A DNA stretch of 64,000 nucleotides, from contig JAQPZY010001436.1 of assembly GCA_029931535.1 (NCBI GenBank), positions 1,577,001 to 1,641,000 on the forward strand, given 5' to 3'. The first letter of the stretch is position 1. Each line of letters begins with the position of its first letter. Origin of the DNA: Margaritifera margaritifera (taxonomy: Eukaryota > Mollusca > Bivalvia > Unionida > Margaritiferidae). The position numbers were made by a program, and so were the translations under genes. Below the pieces are notes generated by a model. The model was not told the DNA's origin. It did no database searches and saw only the letters and a program-made list of their open reading frames with translations. Positions 44,169-58,604 of this stretch are shown piece after piece.

Positions 44169-46620
44169 GGGGGGGGGGAGTGGGTCCATATGTAAATTAT
44201 CCCGGTGTTGGAGCTGGGAGCAAACTAAGCAATCAAACTTTGATTTGCCAGAAGCCAATGGTTGCAGGACGGTCAGAGCATTAATTTTTGGCATCCCTCT
44301 CAATGCCAGAGATCCTTGGATACTTTTTTTTTTTTTTTTTTTGGGGGGGGGGGATCAGATGCAACGACTGTAGTATTTGTTGTCATTGTTTGCACACTGA
44401 CATTTTAAAGTATAAACATGTATGCAAGAATATTCTAGCCTTCATTAACTTATGAGACTCAAACATTGAATTAAGTTTTCTTTGTGTTGAATTTAATTTG
44501 CCAGTGAAAGTTGTTTGTTGTATTACCTTCTCACATTCAGCTGTATATCAGGCATTAAAAGGAATGATATCGAGCGGAGATTTTGCTCACACTGACAGGT
44601 GAGGACATTGGGCACATGTATATGCAATTTAAAAAAAATACATGTTGTCTAGCTTACCTGCAACAGCTTGTTTCAATGTTACTGAATTTTCGTAGAAAGT
44701 CTATAATTTAAATATAAGGATGATATGAAATATTAGTACATTGTCGGACATACACTCTGGATGAAAACAGTGCAGTTGGAAGTTATTAGTGAAGAGTAAG
44801 TCATACACACATACACACACACTCTCTCCCTCTCTGTCTGTCTGTCTGTCTGTCTGTCTCTATCTCTCTCTCTCTGTTTACAGCGTCAATTTTCTCTCGT
44901 GACTGTGCCACTTTTGCGCAACAAAAAGGGTTTACTTCTGCCCGACCTTGCATTACCTGAGTACACTAACTCTATTATTTCGACAGTGGTGAACAGCTAT
45001 CTTTACGTTGCCATATTTGGAAGTTCATACAATATATGAATGTTTTTGCATGTTCCTTTCTAGTACCCGTTCTCACTATAAACGTTACTTCCTTTTTATA
45101 TGATCGGGCCGGCTCCAACTGGTTTTACTCATGCGATTTCGTGATGTTGGCCGCACTAAAACATCGGAATCGCGCGTGGCGCGAGAGTACGAGATTTCGT
45201 TGTTATAAAACTCTTTCCTTCTGGATAATTCATAAACAATGAACTTATTTCGTGATTGAATATATAAAAATAGTTATCAAACTTTGTTTGTTGGTATACT
45301 CCCTCCGTTTCATATCATTTCCTCATGCTCCGGAAAACAATTGCGCGTAATAAACCACATTTGACCCCTGTGTGAAAACGTACGTCGGACCACGAGGAGA
45401 ATGTTTGAGTTAGAGAGGTCAAACACTTTTCCAAGTAATGCAGCTATAAATTAAAACAAAAACTTGAATAGAAAATATGTACTCAAGCGGCACATCCAGT
45501 TCCGGTGTTAGAGTACAGCTGATGTCACAAAATCGCAAGCGTCAAACCAGCAAAACCGGCTAATCATGTAAGAATATACTCTTACTGAAATATTTTAATT
45601 CCGAAATACGAAATTTATAATAAAAGATATAATTTACTCTCTGCGGGAGGGACTGTTAGTACTATCTGTACGAGACAAGTTTTTACGCTATATCCCCCAC
45701 CCCCACCTCCCATAAAAAAACAGTGAATATATATGTTAATAAAACATATAATGAACATTCAATTTAGATAGGTGTATTTATATTATTAAAAGTTGCCAAG
45801 CAGACACTGCGTGTTGCGTCTTTGATAGCCTACTTTTAAAAGATTTCTGTTTTAACCGAAGTTATTTTACCTTACTGTGTCTGACATTATATAATATAGC
45901 TGACTAAAGATTCATGTACAATAATTATCGCGGTGGGGGAGGGCGGAGGGGGAAGGGGCGAAGGGGCCAACATCATTGTTTACCAGATACTTGGCATAAC
46001 ATATGCAAAGATACAGGAGAATAATAATTGTGATAATTGTAATAATTGTCTTGCATTAGAAAAAGTTAGAATTCATCATTGATTTCCTTGTGCATGTGTG
46101 GATTTGATACGTTGAAAGAGTCGCGGCTCATTTTATAGGTTGGCAAGTGCGCTCCATTGTGTATGGACCGAATAGAGAGTAAAAAGGAAAAGTAAAATGC
46201 CCCCTATCTATTTTTCTGAAAGGTTTATTTACATTTTCATTTGTTTTACTTATAAGCATACCTGACTTTAGTTATACCTGCATTGTTTTAGAAATTGTTT
46301 CTTGCATCATGATACCAATGGGATTTCAGCGGTTTTATATAACACAGTTGATTCTACAGTCAGCTTTTATCAAATTCATGTTATCTTATTAATTAGCACG
46401 TGCAGGTAAAACCGTTTAAAAACGCAGACTGAAACAAGAAAAGATAACAGTGACCTGAGACTGTCTGTTTATAATTGAGAGAGATAGAGAGACAGACCTA
46501 CAAACAAAGAGCTACATTTAATAATCAAATACAATCTTCAAATATCTTTTAACTTTTAGCGTCCGTTTGAAAGTCACGATCTGAAAATTCGACAAGAGTA
46601 AAGAAAAAGAATTGTAACAT

Positions 46621-46833
46621 ACGGTCTAGTCTTATAAAACGAATATGTGGCATTTACGGTCTAGTCTTATAAAACGAATATATGGCATTTACGGTCTAGT
46701 CTTATAAAACGAATATGTGGCATTTACGGTCTAGTCTTATAAAACGAATATGTGGCATTTACGGTCTAGTCTTATAAAACGAATATGTGGCATTTACGGT
46801 CTAGTCTTATAAAACGAATATGTGACATTTACG
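46621..46833. repeat. 35-bp tandem repeat, six copies
   Basis: Units starting ACGGTCTAGTCTTATAAAAC begin at 46621, 46656, 46691, 46726, 46761 and 46796. They are nearly identical (GTGG/ATGG/GTGA variants), which suggests recent expansion. Confidence 0.97.
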
Positions 46834-48009
<1,176 letters not shown>

Positions 48010-48131
48010 AGGGGGGCTTCTTTATCATATGTGGCTAATTTTCCGCTGGGTCTTTAAATTCGTGGTTCAGGGCAACAACGAAATCCACGAAAATTGGTAC
48101 ATCAAAAAAATTAGAGATACTACAGTATATG
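48010..48131 (+). repeat. Bivalve-type interspersed repeat, copy A
   Basis: This shares GGGTCTTTAAATTCGTGG, a C(A)GGGxAxCAACGAAATCCACG stretch, AAAATTGGTAC and GATACTxCAGTATAT with 59229-59350. The sequence recurs in bivalve genomes as I remember it. It has no coding capacity and its class is uncertain. Confidence 0.7.
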
Positions 48132-48907
48132 GATTCACTTTCATGGTTAATAACAATTCAGAATATGATGTGTATTCATACACATACCGGCAAACAATGT
48201 AGATTGTATGTAAATAGTTTTTTCTGTCAAATTTTGTGTCATAGCATCCAAGTCATTTAAAAATATAATAAATGGTTCAGCTCTTGCCAATTAAGCGTTT
48301 GTGCAAGTGACCTGGACTTTTTATTGAGCAGGGGAAGTGTATGTGTGCATGCGTGCGTGTGTGCGCGTGTGTGTGCGTATGAGTCTGTGTGTGTGAGAGA
48401 GACAGAGAGAGTGAGAGAGAAAGGCCTTCATTTCAAGCAATTAAATATTGTAAAATGTCCCGGTTTAGAACGTTGCTTAAAGTTATATATAAAAGGCACA
48501 ACAAAACAAAACAATTTTTTTTTTGTTGTTGTTTGTTTTGTTTTAAAAACGAATGGAATAGATTACAGTATGTGTGCCACCTAGCCATGGAATTGACAAC
48601 ATTGGTATTTGTCTCGCCAGGCTTTGGCAGCTTTGCATCATTGGTATCGTGTAAAGCTGTAAAAAAAAAAATATACTATGGAAATAATGATTCGGATTCT
48701 TATAGGTTAGGCCTACTTGGTGTAAATTCAAGATTTTCATCTAACTCCAATTTTTTTCCCTCTCCCTCCACAGATTTCCACGTATTATTTCCTTAATGCA
48801 AGAGAGAGAGAGAGAGAGAGAGAACATGGTAAGCAGATGGGATTTCGATGATATAGTGTATCGTGTTTCATTAATTTAGAAAATGTAGATTAAACGGTGA
48901 CTATATA

Positions 48908-48973
<66 letters not shown>

Positions 48974-49039
48974 TTTTCCTGTTTTTATAATGACCAATAA
49001 CTGGAAGCCATCACTGGTCTAGAGAGTATAGATGCAATG

Positions 49040-49129
<90 letters not shown>

Positions 49130-50220
49130 CATAGACATCAAATTGTGATATAAATTGTCGCATTATACACAGTGCTGCTGGCTGAATCAACTGAGTTAAT
49201 TAAATGTCATTTTTATTTCTCTTCAATATCATCATGTATAATTTAGGTACATTTGCTTTTCACTTTTCTATTACATACATAGTTTTAAAAAATTCTTGTT
49301 GAGAACTGAGAAGAAGAAATATAAATCTTTCCCGAAGTAGGTTTTGTTAGTGTGCTGGGTTTTCTGGAATATGTTGAATAACAATTTCAGTCGTCTTCTG
49401 ACAACGGTCCCTTGACAATGAAAGTGGTACAACCTTTACAAGTCCTTATGGCTAGTGGCAGATTAAGGGTGGTAGGAACCTGAGATTTTTGTTTCCAACC
49501 AGAATATTTTGTTATTTTTTTATATTCAGATAATTTATTTTTCAAATATAATAATGGATGTAATAAGTTCTTTTTTCTACAGATCAGAGCAAAAATATGT
49601 TTTTATTTGGGGGCCGGATATTTATTTCACACTCAATCCCAGACCCCCTTCCCCCGCCCCCCCCCCATTAAATAAATAATAAATCAAATGGTCGCTAGCT
49701 TAGGGTAAATGGGTGTTATTGAAAGTTTGCTTTGTAGAAGAAAGTATAGTGTCTTTATAGATATATTTAATGCTGCTTTATATTAAATAACAGTAACATT
49801 CTTCACAGGTTAGCAAATCTCCAGGAATAATTATTAACAATTTTCTTAGGGACCACAACAACGGATGGTAAGAGCTTCTGCACCAAATATATGCCCTGAT
49901 AAAGTATTAATTGCATATATAAACTATTACAAGTTACACTTAAGTGTTTCCAATTCATTTTTGTTTTAAATCGCATCGACATGAATTCTTGCGGATGTTC
50001 CTTGGTTCAGTGTGTCCCTCCAGTACATCATCGAAGCACCGCTGTCATTTCACACGTAAGAATCGCCGCTACCAGTCTTGCCTGTTATAAACAATAATGC
50101 TAATAATGCTTCAAAGGTGCCACTCAAAAAAAGGGGATGGGGTGGGGTTAATTAAATCAAGATAAAAACATATTGCTTCACATACAAAAAGTATGTATAC
50201 AAATACGATGACCGAATATG
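48132..50220. other. No gene recognised; microsatellites
   Basis: Includes TG/GA-rich DNA at 48335-48425, (GA)n 48801-48823, (TA)n 48909-48969 and (TA)n 49041-49127, and a C run near 49650-49665. GTGGCAGATTAAGGG at about 49455 resembles a hAT end, but no matching second end was found. Confidence 0.5.
48909..49127. repeat. Two long (TA)n tracts
   Basis: 48909-48969 and 49041-49127, separated by about 70 bp of unique sequence. Confidence 0.95.
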
Positions 50221-50413
50221 CTGTAATGGAAATGGCAGTTAAAGGTAACCACATTGCCATATGTAATATACTGTAATGCAAATGGCAGTTAAAGGTAACC
50301 ACATTGCCATATGTAATATACTGTAATGCAAATGGCAATTAAAGGTAACCACATTGCCATATGTAATATACTGTAATGCAAATGGCAGTTAAAGGTAACC
50401 ACGTTGCCATATG
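50221..50413. repeat. 50-bp tandem repeat, four copies
   Basis: Units starting CTGTAATGCAAATGGCAGTT lie at 50221, 50271, 50321 and 50371. Each contains a perfect AAAGGTAACCACATTGCCAT segment, and the last varies at ACGTTG. Confidence 0.97.
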
Positions 50414-51269
50414 CATGTGAATAACGGCACATTTTCTTTTTGATGTCATATACATATGATATGCATAAAACATGTTGAAAAATCGACTCAAAACCAACAA
50501 ATGTTTGATACGTAGAGAGTAGAGTATAATCGCAAGAGAAAATTAAAGCCTAATCACACCCCTAATGCATCCGCCCATGAAGCAAATATACATTGTGCTA
50601 TTCTTTATTTCGCCGCATTACACATAAAGTGATCTACCTAGCCTATTCGACGGCTTAAATATTGTATTGACCTGGAATCAGTAGATACTTACGGTCGGTT
50701 AAATAAGTCTTACGGGGATGATTAACAAAGATACGCGACATATATTTGTATTCGTGGGAAGAAACTTATTCAATTTCAAGCTGTCACACTAGCGCAACTC
50801 TCAAACCTCGATGAGTTCATTATATGCAGACGACAGAAGCAGGTACGCAACGAGATATTTCTGTTCATAAAATGGGCTTCCTAAGGTAAAGAATTTGATA
50901 AGATATCCAGTTTTTCATATCAAGTGAGAATTATTTTTTTTTCAGATTTAATTACTCTCTTATTGACATAGGTTTCTCTCTTCTATTAATTGTCAAAACA
51001 TTATTTATTTATTTATTTATATATTTAATTACGTTGGTTGTACAAAAAAAAACAAAAAAACAACAACAACAACAAACGTTCTCAGAACTAACAGAACGTA
51101 TTACAACAGCTCGGATATTAAATTAATAGGAAACATTTTTTGAGGTGGAGAAAGCATGAAAACTTGGTAGAAACCACCAACATGGCCAATTTCGGAGGGG
51201 AGGCAGTTTATTCGTGCAAGCTCTGGACCCAAAGATTGAGACAGAGACCTCAGAACAAGCACGTTATCG

Positions 51270-51356
<87 letters not shown>

Positions 51357-53377
51357 GGTATAAATAAGTTGATTGATAAAGACGTGTTTGTACCGAAATT
51401 CGTTGCTATAATAAACATGCTGAAAACATTTAAATAATTATAGCTATATTATACATATGATCATATCAATAAATTTGAAGTGTCGGTTAAGAACATTCCA
51501 ATTTACGATGCCAAATTAGTGTACATTCGAATTTCTTTCACACAGAGCCATGTACTGTTAATTCTTATTTGCTAATATAAGAGAATTGAAAATGGGGTCA
51601 AAACGTGGAAAACCTAACATTGCTAATTCAAGATAAGTTTGATGCGGGGACAAAAATCACTTAGCTCCCATTTCCTCGGCATGATATAGCCAATAATGTG
51701 TTAAAATATCCGTTAAACCAACCAACCAACCATGTTTATAATTTATCTGTACCATTTTGCCAACGAGGAGTTAAGGGCCGAAATTCGTGTCCAACCGGTA
51801 GCCAAAATTTGAATCGCCTAGACATTTGTAAAGTTACACCTGTTTATTAATATTTCTTGAAACAACTGCTGATGTGAAACAATAAATCAGCAAAAGCATT
51901 GTTAAGGTGCATGTTCACAATTTATTTTGCCATATGTTTTCAAATGAGCACAACAGAAACTACACATTACAATTAATTCTAACTGATAGCAGTACCTAAA
52001 TTATATTATAGTAAAATTTGGCATGCATCAGTTACTGAAGATAAGTTTTGAGTACTTTGTCAAGTTGGGATCTGGCTACAATTCTAAAAAAGTAATATTA
52101 TTGGTTTCTTTGGGTTTTTTTTAATGAAAACTCATCTGACTCCAAAAGAAGACATAGGCATTGGTTCTTGTTATCTGAGTCTATTCAAGAAATAGAATCG
52201 TGTAGACATTTAGGCATTAATGTGTCTAAGTACAAGAAAGAAAAAAGAAAAGAAAAAAAACCCCACTAAGATAAAGACAGCTAAAGATAAACTGCTACGC
52301 TCTCTATTTAGTTTTATTGATCTTGAGTTACTGAGTTTGGTTTTAATCCAGTCACCGTGAAGATTTATATGAAACTACTGCACAAGCCCGTGTATTGTGT
52401 ATGAAAATTTTACTCGGGCTAGTATTGATTAGTTCAGCAGGTTGATGCACATTCATAAGAAACGAGGAAATCTTATCTCGGGCAGTCACAAGTGAAATGA
52501 GACCGTAGCTTAGTTTATCTGTGGCTTGCGACGGAGTCGAAATTCTAGAGTTTAATAACAAATTTTTTATAATCATGAATTGAACCAAAAGTTTCCTTTG
52601 TTGCTGATTACACCGTATTTTATGCTAATCAGTGTGTTCAAGCGGACGCATCATTCTTTAAATTCAAGATTTTCGGGTTCCTTGAGGCCTATATTTTTTT
52701 TTTTTTTTTTTTTTTTTGGGGGGGGGATGTGATGTGATTCTTGTTTTTAGGACGAAGTCATTGTCAAACAATTTGTTTGTGTGTATTTTTTCTGAAGAAT
52801 ATATACGGACGATCTAATAATGAGAGATACGACACTGTTGATGTGTTTGGTATAAACAGAACATGGTACAGAATTTCAGAATGACTGGTATTGCTAATTA
52901 TTTCTTATATTCTATGAATATGATTGCTATAGCTCCCTAATTTTACAGATTTGACTTTGATGACTCGCTGTTGTACATGTACGAGCACGTGTATGCACGA
53001 GCACAGGTAATGATGAGAAGAAGAGCAAAAAAATCCGGATCCTTATTTCCAACTGATTCATATTATGCATTTTTGCAGCAGCTGTCATACATTTCGTTGT
53101 GGCATTAAATCCTTAAATCCGTTTGAAATATATAATGGGATTACAATCTGAGTTGTTCTGCCCGGTATGAGAAAACAAATACGCAGATGCCATAAATAAC
53201 GATTGTATGTACGGGCAGTTCAGATGTGGATATGGAGGAAGTAATAATGCAGAGACTAAGTTCCCGTTTTGTTTCCGCTCAGTAACATTAAAAGGACTGC
53301 ATAGATTGAAAGCAAATTTAGTATGGGGATTAACATTAAGAAGATCTAAGTCGAGCTTGATTTTCATCATTTGTCAA
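50414..53377. other. No gene recognised
   Basis: AT-rich sequence with (CT)n at 51271-51352, an (ATTT)n stretch near 51003-51025, and T and G runs at about 52691-52726. Frames such as 52352-52588 and 53113-53370 show no known domain. Confidence 0.45.
51271..51352. repeat. (CT)n microsatellite
   Basis: 82 bp of CT dinucleotides. Confidence 0.97.
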
Positions 53378-53520
53378 CAGAATTAAGAGCCCCGAGGCTC
53401 AAGGGGCCCAGGACCCGGTCTTAAGGGGCCCCCGTATATTATCGTATGCTTTTCACAGGCAGTGTTTTTAACAGTACTGTAACTGTGCCCAGGGCCCCCA
53501 AAGGCCTTAATCTGGCCCTG
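53378..53520. mobile_element. Probable hAT-like MITE relic
   Basis: The right end in reverse complement is CAGGGCCAGATTAAGG, a common hAT-type terminus. The left end, CAGAATTAAGAG, matches it if about five bases were lost. The body is GC-rich with GGGCCC motifs at both ends. Flanking octamers do not match, so the TSD is lost or the left border is wrong. Confidence 0.5.
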
Positions 53521-54011
53521 TGTCCCAGATTAAATTGAAAGGGACGAGGATAAAGAATATAAGGCTCGGACTACTGTAGTACCATTTTCAGATGAAGAAC
53601 AATCGCCGTAGCAACTGAAAGTGGACGATTTTTCCCCGGTGCGTCGTTGAATGGATTGACGTGACCCTAAATCAATGAAATGTGAACCATTGCGCTTTTG
53701 GTTAAAATGCGGTGGCTTACTACAAGCAATTATAGCACACAACAGTTAGTTGATCTTGTAGATGCAATTGTAAAAACAATTCCCCTCTGGGCCATCTGTT
53801 TGAACCCGACTACCCTCCCTCCCCCCACTCCAATCACACGGACAGAAAAATTTGACAATTTATGGCAAAATCTGACCTGCCACATCCCTCCGCTCGCCAA
53901 TATTTCTCTATAGCGACAATCGTCACATGCCAATAAAGTTAGTCAGTAAGGCTATCATTCAGTGCATTTGTTCATTCAATCATAAATCTGTATATAAATA
54001 TTTTTGACACG
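53521..54011. other. No gene recognised
   Basis: Slightly less AT-rich than its surroundings. Overlapping short frames on both strands have no recognisable domain. Confidence 0.35.
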
Positions 54012-54275
54012 ATGGCCGACGGTCAGACAACTTGTTTCCACCACATATCACTGAAACGTGAAATGCAGCTGTACTCGGCAAATCATGTCAAAAACCTAAA
54101 ACTGTCGATGCAAGACACTAAACAGGCCAAACAAGCTGTACAAAATATCCTTGACCTAACCAAAGAAGTGAAAAATAGTTTCAAAAAGAAATATGTCTGT
54201 GTAGAGTACTACTGCATCGTTAACTACCAAACTACGACAAACTCAAAGTGGCCTGCGTATATTGCACACTTTTAG
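54012..54275 (+). CDS. Unrecognised 87-codon open frame
   Basis: The frame opens with MADGQTTCFHHISLKREMQL and contains a lysine- and glutamine-rich helical stretch (KQAKQAVQNILDLTKEVKNS). The composition is protein-like and it is not made of repeats. A stop at 54273 is followed by GGTGAGTT and an AT-rich region with AATAAA-like sequence (about 54314). There is no family match, no neighbours, and a chance frame is quite possible. Confidence 0.2.
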   Translation: MADGQTTCFHHISLKREMQLYSANHVKNLKLSMQDTKQAKQAVQNILDLTKEVKNSFKKKYVCVEYYCIVNYQTTTNSKWPAYIAHF

Positions 54276-55579
54276 CTTGGTGAGTTAAAGAGACTTTGAC
54301 CCCTCTCTTTTGAAAATAAAATTTTTTATAAAATAAAGTAGATATATTTACTTATATCAAAAATTAAATAAACATGTAGAGTCCTATCAAGTATTCGATA
54401 ATTACATTATGTCGACTCCTTTTCATGATCTTCCCGTGATCAAAAATTTTTCTTTCAAATGTTTACAAATGACTTGCAAGTTTCCCTTGCTATGTTTATC
54501 TGGGGCTCAATTAATGTTATATAAAACTAATACAATGAATCTTTATTTTCCATTTTTTTCCAAAAGGAAATTATATTTAAATGTAAATTATATAAATGTT
54601 GTGATTAAAAACAATACTGTACAAGCTTGAACAAGTTTACAATGTTATCACATGTACTATATGCACCACCGACCAGAAAGAATGTTCGAGCCCCAATGAG
54701 AGAAAACTTTAATAATTTTATAAGTGTTGCATCCGATTGCACTATTTGGTAAGTCTTATTCAATAACTATTCATATATTATTTTTATCGTTAAAAAGTAT
54801 ATAAATATAAAGCCTGTAATATTTTAACTGACCCCTTTCTTACTCAAAAAAAAGCTTGAATTCTTTGATAAAGCTATTTCTTCTTACATACCTCTTCTTG
54901 TTGTACTGTGTACAAGAGAGCGAGAGCGAGAGAGACAGAGAGGTGGGGGTCTGGGATTTGATTATAAGATATCAATATGAAAAAGCATGGAGATTTTGGT
55001 CGAAGAAAAATAATATATATGTGTCATGATACAAAATAATACACATATATCGTAATACTCCTTTCATACTGGACAGATGTTTCCACAAGATGAAATACGG
55101 ACATGAAAATTTCATCGCTGCTAGGCACGGGCGAAATTCCGCTCCGCTCTCTTTTGAACAGAGAGCATAGCGGATTTTTGCCTTTGGCTTTCGACGATGG
55201 AAAGATTCAACATCGAAAAAAACAGTGCATGTCTGGATTGGAGTCATCAGAGCTTAAGTGATGATTCGAAAATATATCACTCTGAACATAAAGGTTAGCG
55301 TCTTTCAATCCTTTGATTTTATTTTCCAACTGATTTATCTTATTTTCAGTTGTAATATTGCCTGGTTCCACCTCGCGCAAGTTATGTCACTGTCACCGTC
55401 CTGTGTTACTGTACTAACTATGGGTGTTAGTACTACTGGGTCTGGGGCAGATGGTTGTGGCTCACGTATGCTTAAGAATATACTATTTGAATATTCGCCT
55501 ACGTGTCCTACATCAAAGGGTGGATTTCGTTTATCAGATTTATTTCGCTTACCTGAGTCACCAAACCTTGTACCCATTG
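54276..55579. other. No gene recognised
   Basis: AT-rich sequence. The opposite frames at 55258-55629 (+) and 55335-55583 (-) overlap each other. The minus frame adjoins the THAP-like segment but carries no domain I can identify. Confidence 0.35.
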
Positions 55580-55795
55580 TCAAAGTGGATGCCTGTATTT
55601 TGATGGCCCGCGACTCGCCGGAAAAATAATACCCAGAAAACTGTGGTCATTGTATTGTATACAGTCTTCGTCCCTCAACATCAAATCCGTTACCCTTCTT
55701 TCTTTCTTTCTCAATTTAAATTTCTTAGGAAACCTATGCAGGGGAACTAGCCATCTTCTGTTGCTTCTCCCACAAGCACAACATAAATGTGGCAT
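55580..55795 (-). CDS. Possible THAP-like zinc-finger N-terminus (partial or pseudogene)
   Basis: Starting at an ATG at 55795, the frame reads MPHLCCACGRSNRRWLVPLH and then RFPKKFKLRKKERRV. The M-P-x-x-C-C...C...N start and the HRFP motif followed by basic residues are what the first half of a THAP domain looks like. THAP is a C2CH DNA-binding finger found in transcription regulators and P-element-like transposases. The later part of the domain (the C-x2-H pair and the AVPxxF end) is not seen. The reading continues to KYRHPL before a stop. An AGG|GTAACG at about 55688 could be a weak splice donor, which would make this a first exon. Alternatively it is a dead fragment or a coincidence. Confidence 0.3.
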   Translation of the reverse strand: MPHLCCACGRSNRRWLVPLHRFPKKFKLRKKERRVTDLMLRDEDCIQYNDHSFLGIIFPASRGPSKYRHPL

Positions 55796-56806
55796 ATTGC
55801 TGCTTCGAAAAGTAAATTCAATATGACGTCGAACTCGAGCCGAAACGTACCCAAAACTATATAACCCATAATTCCATTCTAGTTTATAAAAGGTTCATTA
55901 ACTCGAGTGTGGCAAAGCAAAGTGTTGAAAGCACTTGCTCACACTGTCAAATGTCGTTATAAAACAATTTGTGCCAGACCTAAACCTGATCTACATGTGC
56001 ATGTGTAGTAGACTCAATTAAAGATGAAGAGAATCATCAAATATAGTGTATGTTGACAATTTAGGGAAAGCTGGTCTAGTTATAAATAATCACCCCCGCC
56101 CACCCACCCCTCCATCCCCACATGCACACGCGTCACTGACTGTAAATAATGTTATTTGTAGATCACAACACACGGGTTTCCCAATAGTGAAACAAGGAAA
56201 AGTAAACGATCTGGGTGGATTTTGTTGGTAAGACCATCGTGATTGGCAAAGAACACGATCGTAATATTAGTTAAAATTTGGTTTTGGGAAGGAATACAGC
56301 TTTAAACAACGGTAGACACATAAATGACGAGTTTGTGTGTGTATGTGTATGTGTGTTGTTGTTGTTGTTGTAGGCGCCATATCTTGTCAAATAAACAAGC
56401 CTTCCGAATTTCACTTTTCATTATGATTTTTAATTCAAAGTCAAACTATATCTAGAATTGATATTTGTATTCATTGATCTCAGATTTACAAAAATAAATT
56501 GTCCTCATTGAGTTTAATTTAATTTCAATAAGTATTATTTTAAATAGTTTTTGCATGTGGTATTTGCCAAAGACAAGTTGTAACTTATACAACCTGTAAT
56601 TTTTGCTTACAGTTAGAGAGATATAGAACTGCTCTGCATGAAGTATGGGGGGTTTATCCTTAAAAAATATGCATTATTACTAATGTGTGCTTGATTGACA
56701 TATGAAAAGCACGTCTCTATAAAAAAAACGCGTGTAATTTTCCTTGAAAGAAGCGCGCAGATGTTGCTAAAAATGCAGTGCTGATTTTATTATGCATGCA
56801 TCCATG
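55796..56806. other. No gene recognised
   Basis: AT-rich sequence with a short TG/TTG repeat near 56333-56370. Confidence 0.45.
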
Positions 56807-56983
56807 AACTTTATCAACTGAAAATGTAATAACATCACCCACGAACTTTATCAACTGTAAATGTAATAACATCATCTATTAACTTTATCAACTGTAAATG
56901 TAATAACGTCACCCACAAACTTCACCAACTGTAAATGTAATAACATCCCCCATAAACATTATCAACTATAAATGTAATAAAAG
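56807..56983. repeat. 37-bp tandem repeat, five copies
   Basis: Units AACTTTATCAACTGTAAATG... start at 56807, 56844, 56881, 56918 and 56955 with exact 37-bp spacing and scattered substitutions. Confidence 0.95.
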
Positions 56984-58212
56984 TCGATAGTGAAAGTAAT
57001 AGTTTCAGCAAAAGTAAAAATATTAACATCAACCGCAAATGTAACAATATTAGTTGTAATAGCATATTTCTTCAATAACCTAACTTTCATTCTAACTTAA
57101 GCAAATCAAGTATCCTCTAATCGAGCACATCTCAGAAACGTGTAAATGAATGCATGTAGTTAGTTCAAGAAGATTTAAAAAACACAATTTTGTATTCATA
57201 TCAAAGAATACTGACTATAGTTTGCAAAATTATTCGGCTTAACATCAGTCTGTAAATGTTAATTTCTTGATCTAAATTCATGAAGAGAAAACCCATTTTG
57301 TTCCGCATTATTTTATAAATTTTTCATACTTTAGAAAGTTTTGAGTATTAGAGGAAAAATATTGCTACAAAATATTTTACCGGGAAGCGTGAAAAAAAAA
57401 GAGATGAAAACTAAAGTGCCCTCGGTTACACGCACTCATTGTTGTTATTATTACATGTCCATTTTATCGTCATTACATTTGTGGTAGAATGACCCCACTG
57501 AAAAAGTAATTTTAATTTGTTTAAATCACAACATTGTAACGTATTAAAAGTTTTATGGTGCAACGCCTATACAATTTTTCAAGGTAAGCTTAATATTTTA
57601 TGCTCAAAATCTTCACAGAAACTTCGATCTACTTCTGTTCATAAATTAGGGACGTTCCTCCACAAAGATATGTTGCATTCTGGTTTTCACGCTTGCGTAT
57701 TCTTATCCAAAGCTTAAATCTGAGTATTCATTATTAAGACATCTTGTTGATCTTATACCGAGTATGATGCGGATGTGTAATATTGTAAAGTTTTCAGCTC
57801 TGCTTTGAACATAACTTTGTTCAATTCATCCATATAAATTCTTCTTTCCTCATTATCTTATACTTTTTTCTTCTTCTTCATTCCTTTACACTTTTTCGTA
57901 GTTTTACCTGCACACTTTAATAATTGTATGTATAATGCCTTTGCTAAGTACTGAAGCATGTAGAAATCAACTTTTTTAGAAATCACACACCTTTCAAACT
58001 TAAATTTTGTACATATGTTGTTTATACTTATAAGAAGTCTGAGGCATGTTTTTTTTTTTTTTAATTTCTATGTCCCTTCATTAGTTCTTTGTCAATTGAT
58101 CATATGTAAAATTTCATTGTTTTTGCATCTGATTTTTTTGTGGGAGCACGACAGTGACCTTGAAAGGTGATTGTGATAACTAACTCATTCCCGATTAGCT
58201 ATGTAAAGACAT
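56984..58212. other. No gene recognised
   Basis: AT-rich sequence without coding signal. Confidence 0.45.
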
Positions 58213-58380
58213 TCAGATTCTAAATATAGAGAGGGAAACTACATGTGCTCTACAATGAACTGGTCAGATTCGAAATATAGTAAGGGAAACTACATGTGCT
58301 CTACAATGAACTGGTCAGATTCGAAATATAGTGAGGGAAACTACATGTGCTCTACAATGAACCAATGAACTGGTCAGATT
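58213..58380. repeat. 51-bp tandem repeat, three copies
   Basis: Units TCAGATTCGAAATATAGTAA... start at 58213, 58264 and 58315. The last ends with a duplicated CAATGAAC. Confidence 0.95.
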
Positions 58381-58516
58381 GTGGAACAGACTTGTTAATG
58401 GGAAGGGCAAGACTTTATCGCATATAACCCGAGAAACTACGAAATCCAAGTAATGCAAACAGAATAAATTCATAACATAAAATATATTAAAATATTTTTA
58501 GAAATACTAATTGGAA

Positions 58517-58519
<3 letters not shown>

Positions 58520-58598
<79 letters not shown>
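58520..58598. repeat. (TA)n microsatellite
   Basis: About 79 bp of TA dinucleotides ending in a short CA run. Confidence 0.97.

Positions 58599-58604
<6 letters not shown>

Larger units (their letters stand above)
42459..46620. other. No gene recognised; simple repeats
   Basis: About 4 kb of AT-rich DNA. A C run followed by CA repeats lies at about 42820-42848, next to a small hairpin (GAGGGCTTCGCCCTTTGG). There is pyrimidine-rich DNA at 43205-43340, (CA)n at 43943-43995, (TTA)n at 44120-44168, T and G runs at 44324-44353, and (GTCT)n at 44832-44859. A short CpG-rich patch at about 45105-45205 includes GGAATCGCGCGTGGCGCGAG. It could be a promoter-like element, but no gene is attached. Confidence 0.45.

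Noticed and set aside
45100..45210. CpG-island promoter
   Set aside because: The CpG-rich patch is only about 100 bp, and no transcript start, exon or gene can be attached to it.
49440..49690. hAT-like element starting GTGGCAGATTAAGGG
   Set aside because: Only one candidate end was found, with no inverted partner or TSD.
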